Positions 1-7,471 of a stretch of DNA of 64,000 bases are shown here, piece by piece (the first letter of the stretch is position 1; each line of letters starts with the position of its first letter). This DNA is from Aequoribacter sp049615385. Its GTDB lineage: Bacteria > Pseudomonadota > Gammaproteobacteria > Pseudomonadales > Halieaceae. The stretch lies in the NCBI RefSeq assembly GCF_049615385.1, contig NZ_JBMZFL010000003.1. One strand, given 5' to 3'. The translations under genes and the position numbers were made by a program. The notes under the pieces are model-generated. The model saw nothing but the letters and a program-made list of their open reading frames with translations. It was not told where the DNA came from and ran no database searches.

Positions 1-798
1 CTTGCTGAGAGTCTCTTCCTGCTGTATCGATCTTAGTGAATCACGCAGATTAATACCGAAATTATGAAAAACTTCGCCTGTTTGGGCTTTGTTATCTGTG
101 CGCGAGCGCTCGGTTTCGATCGCTGCCCAACTTGTGCCGCCTGCGCCAGCAATATCCAGGTATTGGACGCCAGCGTCCACCAGTTTCCTGGCGGTACTCG
201 GCCCAAGGCCGTGGCCAACCTCTTTCACAATCACGGGTACCGGCGCAAACGTGACCAGTGTCGCAATAGCATCAAGCACACCGCGCCATTGCGTATCGCC
301 CTGTGATTGCAGCGCTTCTTGCAGCGGGTTTAAGTGCACAAAAATCCCGTCAGCTTCGGCGATGTCGATGCACCTCAAGGCATGGCTTAACCCTTCAGGC
401 TGGACTAGCTGTGCACCGCCGATATTGGCCAAAATGGGTATGCTGGGTGCGATCGACCGGACTTGAAATGTTGGACACTGTTGGGGTTGTTCGATGGCAA
501 TTCGCATCGACCCTAATCCCAAGGCGACGCCCGCCTCTTCGGCGGCAGCTGCTAGAGTTTGGTTGAGTTGGCGCGACGCGCGCGTGCCGCCACTCATGGA
601 CGCTATGATGAGTGGTTGCTGTAGCTCCTTTCCAAATAAGCGGCATCGCGTGTCAATTTCGCTGAGATTCAGTTCGGGTGAGGCACAAGGTTCGAATTGA
701 ACGGAGTCTAAGCCGTTAGTGACCGACATTTGCATGGAGGGTAAGCCCGCCAAGGTTAAATGTTCACGTTTGCGATCGTTGATGGTGGACTTGCTCAT
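1..798 (-). CDS. fni: Type 2 isopentenyl-diphosphate delta-isomerase, 3' end beyond window
   Basis: Interconverts IPP and DMAPP with FMN and NADPH, feeding the carotenoid genes next to it. The frame is open from an ATG at 798 to the left edge (266 codons; the family is about 340-350), so the C-terminus is missing. Visible family motifs are the N-terminal RKREHL, GSMRIA, ANIGGAQL, HLNPLQEA, GDTQWRG, the VIVKEVGHG strand and DIAGAGGTSW, all typical of the FMN-dependent TIM-barrel type 2 enzyme and not of the Nudix-type Idi. The start overlaps the blh stop (ATGA), so the two are translationally coupled. It is the last visible gene of the crtE-I-B-Y-blh-idi run. Family assignment is secure. Confidence 0.93.
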   Translation of the reverse strand, partial: MSKSTINDRKREHLTLAGLPSMQMSVTNGLDSVQFEPCASPELNLSEIDTRCRLFGKELQQPLIIASMSGGTRASRQLNQTLAAAAEEAGVALGLGSMRIAIEQPQQCPTFQVRSIAPSIPILANIGGAQLVQPEGLSHALRCIDIAEADGIFVHLNPLQEALQSQGDTQWRGVLDAIATLVTFAPVPVIVKEVGHGLGPSTARKLVDAGVQYLDIAGAGGTSWAAIETERSRTDNKAQTGEVFHNFGINLRDSLRSIQQEETLSK

Positions 799-1598
799 AG
801 GTGAGTGCCGAGTGAATACGTTCGAGGTAAATAATAGTCGATAAGTATCATGTGGGGCACGGTGAGTGCAAAAATTCCAACAAAGAATATACGAACCATT
901 GCCGTGTCTAAACTGATCTCTGCGGGCATTATCGTAAATACCATCAAAGCAATGCCTAAGGTGATGGCGGTAATGCCGTATGACAATCGTCTAGCGTTTG
1001 CCTTGTCTGATAGTTGAGCGACTGTTTGTTGGGTATGCCTGCGGGCATGCCAAAGGCAAAAATATAAGCCCAGTGACCACAGTGGTGGGAGCAGCGGGAC
1101 TAAAGCTAGTGCAAGCACCGGCACAGCCAGGGATTTTACTGTTCGCGTTGCCAGTGCGACGTAAATGAGGGCGCAAAAGCCAAGGGCCCACAAGGGTAAG
1201 ATTCCTGATAGGCCGATTTTTATGAGCTCTGTGTCCGTCCTCAGTTGCGCAAAAATTGGCTCCGTCGTGGACCAGTGTATCAGCGGCAAAAACAGCGTCC
1301 AAATGCCTCCTCGAGCGAGAATGTGCAGTAGCGGATGCGATAAATTCTGATCGACGATGTCAGACTTTCCGAAGTGCCAGCAGCTCAGTGCCAAGAACAA
1401 TACCATGGCGACGGTTGGTAAGGCGTACCAAACCATGATGCACAAGAGTGCAATAGCGATATAGATGCCAAACGTGAAGACCTGCCGATTTGGGGCTATG
1501 GTCATTTTTATCAGCGCAGCATCCAAGCCGCCGTGTGGTACACCGAAAAGCGCCATTAAAAGTATGGGTGTGACGACACTGAACAGACTGGGATCCAT
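795..1598 (-). CDS. blh: Beta-carotene 15,15'-dioxygenase (Brp/Blh family)
   Basis: Cleaves beta-carotene into two retinal molecules, the chromophore of the proteorhodopsin in this cluster. The 267-residue protein is an integral membrane protein with about seven hydrophobic segments. It keeps the family histidines: VPHGGLDAAL near residue 22, CWHFGKSD, CLWHARRH and VPHMILIDYY, which together are expected to bind the catalytic iron. The start is 3 bases after the crtY stop and the stop overlaps the idi start, so it is inside one operon. Its position between crtY and idi is the usual place in retinal clusters. I am sure of the family; the exact reaction is inferred from family and context. Confidence 0.93.
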   Translation of the reverse strand: MDPSLFSVVTPILLMALFGVPHGGLDAALIKMTIAPNRQVFTFGIYIAIALLCIMVWYALPTVAMVLFLALSCWHFGKSDIVDQNLSHPLLHILARGGIWTLFLPLIHWSTTEPIFAQLRTDTELIKIGLSGILPLWALGFCALIYVALATRTVKSLAVPVLALALVPLLPPLWSLGLYFCLWHARRHTQQTVAQLSDKANARRLSYGITAITLGIALMVFTIMPAEISLDTAMVRIFFVGIFALTVPHMILIDYYLPRTYSLGTHL

Positions 1599-1601
1599 AT
1601 C

Positions 1602-2729
1602 CTAAGCTCGCCACAAGGCGCGTATAAAAGGCCATTTTGGTGCGGTTAAGATGGTGCGTAAACAGGGCTTCCACCCATCTTCGTCACACAAGAAGTGCGC
1701 CAGGGTATCACCTGGCAGACGCTTTGCCATGACCATAAACAGTTGGTAAATGGCTTCGGGCTGATGTTGTAGCACACGCAAGAACAGGGCGTCCATGAAT
1801 CGGGCTCTATATGAGTAGACTTGCTCGGTCGTTAAGTCGTCCCCAAGCGCAAACGCCTTGGCGAGTTTAGCTACTTGGCGCTGGGTGCCATGCCAGGCAT
1901 AACCAGTAGAGGCTCGTGACGAACCGCCGGCGATACCGCATCGCGCGAGTGCTCCGTCGGCGGGTTCTACCGGCCCCATGGGTAAAATGCCCGATTCCGT
2001 CTCGATGTCTTTCCAGGCGTTGTTTGGCGCTAGATGGTTTTCGATCCATTGTCTGATACAAGCCTCGTAGTCTGCCTGTGCATAGAGTGTTGGGCTGAAA
2101 GTCGTCGCCTCAATGAGTAGGTCATGGTCTGAGAGGGGTAAGGTATACACAAAGGTTAACCCGTCGTTGGCAATGGGGCGGGCGGTAAAGTCCATGAGCT
2201 GAGGCGTGGTGTGTCCATGAGGGTTATCGCAACGAATACTACGTCCTACGAACTGTTGCTTTATGGTCGTGCTTGGTATCGCTGGCGGCCGGGTATCGAC
2301 CAGCTGAGTCGACACTGCTCTGTGATCTTTGAAGATAAATTGGTAGCCCGTCGGTGTGCGCGCTACGCTATCGCAGCTTTCTTTGATTCGCTGGATGCCG
2401 AGTAACTTGGCGTACTCCTCGAGTTGTTCTTTTAGACGTTTCCCATTGATTGCAGCATAGTGTGTGGTGTCGGCGTGTTGGGCGTAGACATTACCGAATG
2501 TGTCACGAAACCTCCATGTACCCCAGCGTTTGTCAATGCAAGACTCAACGAACGCCGGGACAGTATTTCTGGAGTCGATCCACGTACTGATACGTTGAGG
2601 GCGTAGGTCCTCAGGGCCCACCAAGGTTACGTTTGCGCTCGGGTTTTCTTGCTTAAGTCGCGTAGCAAGACTTAAACCAGCGATACCGGCTCCTACAATT
2701 GCAACATCAGTCCTGTGGGTGGTTGACAT
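1602..2729 (-). CDS. crtY: Lycopene beta-cyclase
   Basis: Flavoprotein that cyclises both ends of lycopene to give beta-carotene. The 375-residue protein begins with an NAD(P)/FAD-binding Rossmann motif (VAIVGAGIAGLSLATRL, from about residue 9) and has the family's late motif in the form GIAGGSSRASTGYAWH, where many CrtY have a histidine-proline before the TTGYS-like core. The frame is open further upstream, but the ATG at 2729 places the Rossmann motif at the normal distance; the upstream extension lies within crtB and has no homologous look. It overlaps the end of crtB by 23 bases. Substrate and product are inferred from family and neighbours. Confidence 0.92.
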   Translation of the reverse strand: MSTTHRTDVAIVGAGIAGLSLATRLKQENPSANVTLVGPEDLRPQRISTWIDSRNTVPAFVESCIDKRWGTWRFRDTFGNVYAQHADTTHYAAINGKRLKEQLEEYAKLLGIQRIKESCDSVARTPTGYQFIFKDHRAVSTQLVDTRPPAIPSTTIKQQFVGRSIRCDNPHGHTTPQLMDFTARPIANDGLTFVYTLPLSDHDLLIEATTFSPTLYAQADYEACIRQWIENHLAPNNAWKDIETESGILPMGPVEPADGALARCGIAGGSSRASTGYAWHGTQRQVAKLAKAFALGDDLTTEQVYSYRARFMDALFLRVLQHQPEAIYQLFMVMAKRLPGDTLAHFLCDEDGWKPCLRTILTAPKWPFIRALWRA

Positions 2730-3651
2730 GGGGCAGGCCTTCAAGATTGGCGTGCAAGTGCGACTTATGACGCTTGGGCTTGGGCTGCAGCAGCACAAAC
2801 AGTAATGTGGGGAGGAGCTTCAGCGTTAACATTAGCTTTTCCATGGGGGTTATGACGGTGCGGCCCTCCCACCAGGCCAGACGTCGGTCCTGAAGTTTTC
2901 GGCCGATTGCTCGATACAGGTGAGCAGCGACAAATATTGCCACTCGACTTCTTCTGGGAAGATATGCCAGGCCGCAAAGCCCCGATCGATAGAAGACTTC
3001 TGCCCGCTGCAGTTGATCGGCAAGGGCATGCTGTACTCGTATTTTAATGGTCTCTGAGGCGAAACGAAGTTCTACAGGGGTGACGTCAAGCGGCAAGTAG
3101 CGTCGCCCGAGCTCGGCGTCCTCTAATACATCGCGGCAGATGTTGGTAAGCTGCATCGCTATCCCGAGGTCAATAGCGAAAGGTAAGGCGCGCTCATCAC
3201 TCACGCCCAGTATGGGGCACATCATTAAACCAACAGTGCCTGCGACGCGGAAACAGTAGCGATCGAGCTCGCTTTTACTGGTTATCGCGACCGACTGGGT
3301 GTCGGTAATCAGACCATCCAATAAACTCGTGAGCGCTGTAGCTGGAATTTGGTGCCGAGAGGTTAAACGGCGCAGAGCCTTCCCGAGCGGATAGTGGGTT
3401 GGTTGGTCGGTGTCCTCTAGAGCTAATTTCAGTGCTTTTAATGTGTGTTTTTTTGTGAGTTCGGATTGTGTCGCTGAATCGGCTAAGTCATCGAGCGCTC
3501 GGCAGCAGGCATAGAGCTCGGCGGCCGCTTTGGCCTGTCGCCTCGTTAGGAAAAAAGAGGCCCAATAAAAGGTCTTTCCGTGCGACGCCAATGTCTCCAT
3601 GGTGCTTTCGCGAGCAGTGACTTGATCGGACGTGAGAGGCTGCGTCACCAT
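2707..3651 (-). CDS. crtB: Phytoene synthase
   Basis: Head-to-head condensation of two GGPP molecules to phytoene, the first committed carotenoid step. The 314-residue protein carries both aspartate-rich motifs of the squalene/phytoene synthase family: ACCRALDDLAD around residues 48-58 and NICRDVLEDAELGRRYLP around 173-190, which bind diphosphate through magnesium. The ATG at 3651 is preceded by a good ribosome binding site (GAAGGAG, ending about nine bases upstream) lying in the last codons of crtI; the gap to crtI is 4 bases. The C-terminal roughly 30 residues are basic and proline/histidine rich and overlap crtY in another frame. Confidence 0.94.
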   Translation of the reverse strand: MVTQPLTSDQVTARESTMETLASHGKTFYWASFFLTRRQAKAAAELYACCRALDDLADSATQSELTKKHTLKALKLALEDTDQPTHYPLGKALRRLTSRHQIPATALTSLLDGLITDTQSVAITSKSELDRYCFRVAGTVGLMMCPILGVSDERALPFAIDLGIAMQLTNICRDVLEDAELGRRYLPLDVTPVELRFASETIKIRVQHALADQLQRAEVFYRSGLCGLAYLPRRSRVAIFVAAHLYRAIGRKLQDRRLAWWEGRTVITPMEKLMLTLKLLPTLLFVLLQPKPKRHKSHLHANLEGLPHVNHPQD

Positions 3652-3655
3652 GGGT

Positions 3656-5143
3656 TTACACTCCTTCGTCTCGCATGAGGTGCTCTACCACTTTGGCGGA
3701 GGACAGCACCCCTGGCAATCCGGCGCCGGGATGTGTGCCGGCGCCAGTAAAATATAAGTTGCTCACATCGGGGTCGCGGTTGTGATAACGAAAGTAAGCT
3801 GACTGGGTGAGCGTCGGTGCAATCGAAAACCCCGCGCCATGCTCAGACCGATACTGCGTTTTGAAATCCTCAGGCGTCATCCAAAACTCGGCGCAGATCG
3901 TGTCTGTAAGCCCCGGAAGGATCGTTTCATTCAATGCGGTCACAATCCGATCTCTCAGCCGCGGGCCTTCTACTTCCCAGTCGGTGCCAGATTTTAAATT
4001 AGAGACAGGGCACAGGACGTAAAAACTCTCGCAGCCGTCTGGTGCGAAGCTCGGATCCGTCGCCGTCGGACGGTGTAGGTACAGCGAGAAGTCATCTGGG
4101 ACGATATGGTTGTCAAAGATATCTTCTAGTAACTCTTTGTGTCTAGGGCCCAGCCATATCGTGTGGTGCGCAATGTCGCTGTAAGTGGCGCGCGTGCCAA
4201 AGTAGAGTACAAACAGTCCCATCGAGTACTGTGTGAATGCTTCTGGGCGTCGAATGGGTTGGCGTTTGAGTGATTTGGGCAGCAAAGCTCGATACGCGTG
4301 GGGGGCATCTCCGTTAAAAACGACGTTATCGGCGCGTATTGTTTGGCCCTGACTGGTAACGACGCCTGTTGCACGGTGATCATCGATAAGAATTTGCTCT
4401 ACATCGCACTCAGTCTGGATCAATATGCCCTCTTCTTGCATTAGGGTTTTTAGTGCTACAACCAAGGCGCCTGTTCCCCCCATGCAAAAATGGATGCCCC
4501 ATTGGCGCTCTAAGTAATGTATGAGCGTGTAGATCGAAGTCGTCGTATACGGGTTGCCGCCGACCAGCAGTGGATGGACCGAAAATACTTTGCGCAAGTG
4601 CTCGTTATGAATGAATCGGCTCACCAAACCGAAAACGGTGCGATAGCTCTGCAGGCGGACAAGTGCGGGCACCTGTTTGAGCATCGTCGTAAACGTGGTG
4701 AAGGGCTGTGCCGACAGCTGTTCAAATCCGACCGAAAAGATCTTTTGTGACAGGGCGAGAAGTGATTGATAACCAGCAACATCTTTTGGTTCGAATTTGG
4801 CGATTTCCGCAAACGTGTGCTCGATATCGCCTTTATAGGTGAACGATTTACCATCGTTAAAATAGAATTCGTACCACGTGTCCAAGGGCACAATGTCGGC
4901 ATAATCCGCAATATCTTTGTTGAACAGCTGAAAAAGTTCTTCAAACATAAATGGAGCAGTGATGACAGTTGGACCGGCATCGTGACGGAAACCTTCGCGT
5001 TCGAAGACTTGTGCTCTTCCTCCGAGTTCGGTCAGTCGGTCCACTAACGTAACTTGATGCCCAAGTGCGCGGCACCGTAAGGCACTGGCAATGCCTCCAA
5101 ATCCGCCGCCGACAATTAAGGTATGCGTTTGATCAGTCGTCAC
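3656..5143 (-). CDS. crtI: Phytoene desaturase (lycopene-forming)
   Basis: FAD-dependent desaturase that introduces the four double bases turning phytoene into lycopene. It has 495 residues, the usual length for bacterial CrtI, with an N-terminal dinucleotide-binding motif (LIVGGGFGGIASAL) followed by LTELGGRAQVFEREGF and HDAGPTVIT, and the C-terminal carotenoid-oxidoreductase signature around YFTGAGTHPGAGLPGVL. The start is GTG at 5143, overlapping the last 11 bases of crtE; no better ATG exists nearby and the Rossmann motif begins at residue 9. Number of desaturation steps is inferred from the presence of a lycopene cyclase downstream. Confidence 0.94.
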   Translation of the reverse strand: MTTDQTHTLIVGGGFGGIASALRCRALGHQVTLVDRLTELGGRAQVFEREGFRHDAGPTVITAPFMFEELFQLFNKDIADYADIVPLDTWYEFYFNDGKSFTYKGDIEHTFAEIAKFEPKDVAGYQSLLALSQKIFSVGFEQLSAQPFTTFTTMLKQVPALVRLQSYRTVFGLVSRFIHNEHLRKVFSVHPLLVGGNPYTTTSIYTLIHYLERQWGIHFCMGGTGALVVALKTLMQEEGILIQTECDVEQILIDDHRATGVVTSQGQTIRADNVVFNGDAPHAYRALLPKSLKRQPIRRPEAFTQYSMGLFVLYFGTRATYSDIAHHTIWLGPRHKELLEDIFDNHIVPDDFSLYLHRPTATDPSFAPDGCESFYVLCPVSNLKSGTDWEVEGPRLRDRIVTALNETILPGLTDTICAEFWMTPEDFKTQYRSEHGAGFSIAPTLTQSAYFRYHNRDPDVSNLYFTGAGTHPGAGLPGVLSSAKVVEHLMRDEGV

Positions 5144-6167
5144 GGTGATTGCTCATGCAATGCTGAGTTTTTGTAAGTTCTAATGCTAGCCACTGATTAA
5201 GAGGGTTGATCACAGATTGCAGACTCATCGGTAGCTGCACTAACGAAGCGCTTGCCATGTTGAAGTGAAAGTGCAAACGTTGTGCGGTATCTGAAAACGC
5301 ATCGGACGCACACAGGCGCTGCCACCACTCTCTGGTTTCTACCGTGTCGGCGATAATTTCTCCCGTCCTTATTTTGTCAGCCCAAAGCGAGAAGCGTGCG
5401 TTAAGGTGTTTGGGCAATGTCTCTGTGAAACTTGCGATCACGGCGTTAGGGCGGCAGTTTGCCAAATCGGAACAGGGCGCTTCAGCGCCATCTGAACCGC
5501 TGAAATTTCGAATGTCGTTAATCGTCTGGAAGCACAGCGCTGCATGATAAAAATAATGCTCTAGTTCTGCTTCGGGCGCGCTTTGTCGGTTGATTAGAGC
5601 TGCGCCGACAACACCCATACCGAGTAGAGGGGCGGTTTTGCTGACAGCGATTTGCTCGTACTCAGACCACGTAGGGTAGCCGGCATTGGCGAATTCGGCG
5701 GCTTGGCCACCCACCAAAGCAGAGATGCTCGATGACAAAAGGTGGAGGCTTTCGGTACCCGCTCGCGCAGCAAACTCATAGGCTTTAGCGATTAAGTAGT
5801 CTCCCAAACAGACGGCAACGGCCTCTCCATACTGCCTGAAGGTCGTTTGCTGGCCTCGTCGCCTGCTGTCTTTGTCGCACAGATCATCGTGCACCAAGGA
5901 CGCATTGTGCAAAAGTTCCACTGCCGCGGCCCATGAAGACGCTACCTGTGACGAAGATCCATACTGGCGCGCTGCCGAGTACGCGAGTTTGCCGCGTAAA
6001 TGCTTGCCTCGTTTGTTGAAATGCTCGCGACAGGGGTCGCGGAGTGATAAGGGCGCTTGGTGAACAGTGATTTTGAACGCTTTTTCAAGCCCTTCCTCAA
6101 TGCACTGCTTACCTGCCGCGTGAGGCGCTGCTACGCCGCTTGCTACCGCTAAGATGGTCTGATCCAT
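5133..6167 (-). CDS. crtE: Geranylgeranyl diphosphate synthase
   Basis: Chain elongation of IPP/DMAPP to C20 GGPP, the substrate of CrtB. With the ATG at 6167 the protein has 344 residues; this start has the site TGAAGG seven bases upstream, whereas the longer open frame to 6236 has none. The first aspartate-rich motif is intact (VHDDLCDKD, residues 92-100, followed by RRRG). The second motif, usually DDxxD, reads NDIRN at 217-221, so one or two magnesium-binding aspartates are replaced. The protein is still clearly a trans-polyprenyl synthase and heads the crt operon, divergent from proteorhodopsin. Product chain length is inferred from context. Confidence 0.88.
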   Translation of the reverse strand: MDQTILAVASGVAAPHAAGKQCIEEGLEKAFKITVHQAPLSLRDPCREHFNKRGKHLRGKLAYSAARQYGSSSQVASSWAAAVELLHNASLVHDDLCDKDSRRRGQQTTFRQYGEAVAVCLGDYLIAKAYEFAARAGTESLHLLSSSISALVGGQAAEFANAGYPTWSEYEQIAVSKTAPLLGMGVVGAALINRQSAPEAELEHYFYHAALCFQTINDIRNFSGSDGAEAPCSDLANCRPNAVIASFTETLPKHLNARFSLWADKIRTGEIIADTVETREWWQRLCASDAFSDTAQRLHFHFNMASASLVQLPMSLQSVINPLNQWLALELTKTQHCMSNHRDD

Positions 6168-6316
6168 AGTCCAACCTTCAGTTATTTTTGTGTTGTTGGT
6201 ATGGGGCATACGCATGAAAGTTTGGTTGAGGATCACTGGATCAAGAAAAATTTAAAAGTCAATACCAGTTAAATTTCTTTATTAAAATGTTTTTCTCTAT
6301 AAAACAATGAGTTGGA

Positions 6317-6347
6317 TATTTTTTTTGGTGCGTCGTTATTTTTTTTG
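6317..6347. repeat. Two direct T-tract repeats spaced exactly 20 bp
   Basis: The 11-mer TATTTTTTTTG occurs at 6317-6327 and again at 6337-6347, 20 bases apart, close to two helical turns. Runs of eight T phased like this are expected to bend DNA. Between and after them a short inverted repeat, CGTCG (6331-6335) and CGACG (6348-6352), encloses the second tract. There is no RNA-terminator geometry. A bending element, UP-type element or protein site are all possible. Confidence 0.7.
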
Positions 6348-6374
6348 CGACGAAAGTGATCCAATTTGCGATGA

Positions 6375-6402
6375 GATGCGCATCAAACACGTGCATCTGC
6401 AC
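6375..6402. promoter_or_regulatory. Two adjacent palindromes upstream of proteorhodopsin
   Basis: GATGCGCATC at 6375-6384 is a perfect 10-base palindrome, and GTGCA-TC-TGCAC at 6391-6402 is an inverted repeat with a two-base centre. They lie 16-43 bases before the candidate -10 (6418-6423), where an activator or repressor would sit. No regulator gene is adjacent in the window, so the binding protein is unknown. Confidence 0.45.
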
Positions 6403-6455
6403 TGTGGTAACAAGCGGTAAAATATCTCGAGATAAGAAAAATTGGAGAAATAGCT

Positions 6456-7232
6456 ATGTTCAATAAAAGTGTAAACGTGTGGCACAAAGCAGGGGTAGTC
6501 GGCCTGTTTGCGCTCGGTTCAAGCTCTGTGTTTGCAAGCACAATGCTTCAATCGGGTGACTTTGTGGGCTACTCTTTCTGGTTAATATCAATGGCCTTAG
6601 CAGCCTCAACAATGTTCTTCCTAATGGAAGCGTTGCGGATGGGTGGTAAGTGGGCGACGAGTCTGACTGTATCGGCTTTGGTAACGTTCATCGCAGCCTT
6701 CCACTACATGTATATGCGAGAAGTATGGGTGAGCACAGGAACTTCACCAACGGATTTCCGTTACATCGACTGGTTGCTAACAGTCCCACTGTTGATGATC
6801 GAGTTCTACTTGATCTTAGCTGCGATTACGAAGGTGTCTGGTGGTGTCTTCTGGCGCCTGTTGATAGGTACCTTAGTAATGCTGGTCCCTGGTTACATGG
6901 GCGAGGCGGGTTACTTGAACGTCACAGTAGGCTTTGTAATCGGAATGCTAGGATGGTTCTACATTCTGTACGAAATCTTTGCGGGTGAAGCAAGTAAGGT
7001 TGCTGCAGCGGAAGCACCTCCTGCAGTCCAAAAAGCGTACGGTTTGATGAAGTGGACAGTGACAATCGGCTGGGCAATTTACCCCATCGGTTACTTCCTG
7101 GGCTACATGGCAGGCGGTACTGATCAGGGCACCCTGAACATCGTGTACAACCTAGCAGATGTCTTGAACAAGATCGCGTTCGGCCTGTTCATTTGGTACG
7201 CAGCAAACGAAGACACTTCAGCGAAAGCTTAA
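6456..7232 (+). CDS. Proteorhodopsin, green-absorbing proton pump
   Basis: Light-driven outward proton pump of 258 residues with an N-terminal signal-like segment (about 1-28) and seven transmembrane helices. Retinal would attach to Lys239. Helix C reads RYIDWLLTVPLLMIEF: Asp105 (Schiff-base acceptor), Thr109 and Glu116 (proton donor) give the DTE pattern of proton pumps rather than sodium or chloride pumps. His83 in FHYMYMR is the usual partner of the acceptor. The spectral-tuning position, equivalent to 105 in the reference green pigment, is Leu113, predicting green absorption. The ATG has a good GGAG site eight bases upstream, and a hairpin terminator follows. Retinal is supplied by the divergent crt-blh operon. 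Confidence 0.97.
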   Translation: MFNKSVNVWHKAGVVGLFALGSSSVFASTMLQSGDFVGYSFWLISMALAASTMFFLMEALRMGGKWATSLTVSALVTFIAAFHYMYMREVWVSTGTSPTDFRYIDWLLTVPLLMIEFYLILAAITKVSGGVFWRLLIGTLVMLVPGYMGEAGYLNVTVGFVIGMLGWFYILYEIFAGEASKVAAAEAPPAVQKAYGLMKWTVTIGWAIYPIGYFLGYMAGGTDQGTLNIVYNLADVLNKIAFGLFIWYAANEDTSAKA

Positions 7233-7249
7233 GTTTTATAGTCCTTTTC

Positions 7250-7273
7250 AAGCCGCCGCAGGGCGGCTTTTTT
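7250..7273 (+). terminator. Rho-independent terminator after proteorhodopsin
   Basis: AAGCCGCC (7250-7257) and GGCGGCTT (7262-7269) form an 8-bp stem with loop GCAG, followed by T through 7273. It starts 17 bases after the proteorhodopsin stop and makes that gene a single-gene transcript. From 7274 to 7471 I see no gene and no convincing promoter for fusA; a weak TAAACT-like -10 lies near 7412. Confidence 0.9.
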
Positions 7274-7471
7274 CGTTATAACCTGGCTGTGACGCCGCAT
7301 CTAGGTGTCGAGCCGTTCACTGTGGCACTGATTTAGTGGTATTTTTTGCGAAAACCGAAAAAAACCCGCCTCTTTTCAAAGAAAGTCACTCACCCCGGCG
7401 TAATTTCCTGTAAACTTGCGCGCGAAATTTTAAGTTGTATTTTTTAAACACTAAACTCGACGAGTAGACCA

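Larger units (their letters stand above)
6168..6455. promoter_or_regulatory. Divergent control region between crtE and proteorhodopsin
   Basis: This 288-base AT-rich region must drive both the crt operon (minus) and proteorhodopsin (plus). I see no strong sigma-70 promoter in either direction. The best candidates are a TAAAAT -10 at 6418-6423 for proteorhodopsin with no matching -35, and on the minus strand TTGACT (6256-6261) or TTGTTT elements with poor -10 partners. It contains phased T-tracts and two palindromes listed separately, plus TGATCC-type elements at 6230-6236 and 6238-6243 (minus) and 6356-6363 (plus). Proteorhodopsin has a ribosome binding site GGAG at 6444-6447. The weak promoters suggest an activator or alternative sigma factor, which is inference. 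Confidence 0.6.

Noticed and set aside
6318..6352. T-tracts as a terminator for proteorhodopsin or crt
   Set aside because: T-runs precede rather than follow the small inverted repeat and the site lies upstream of both genes.
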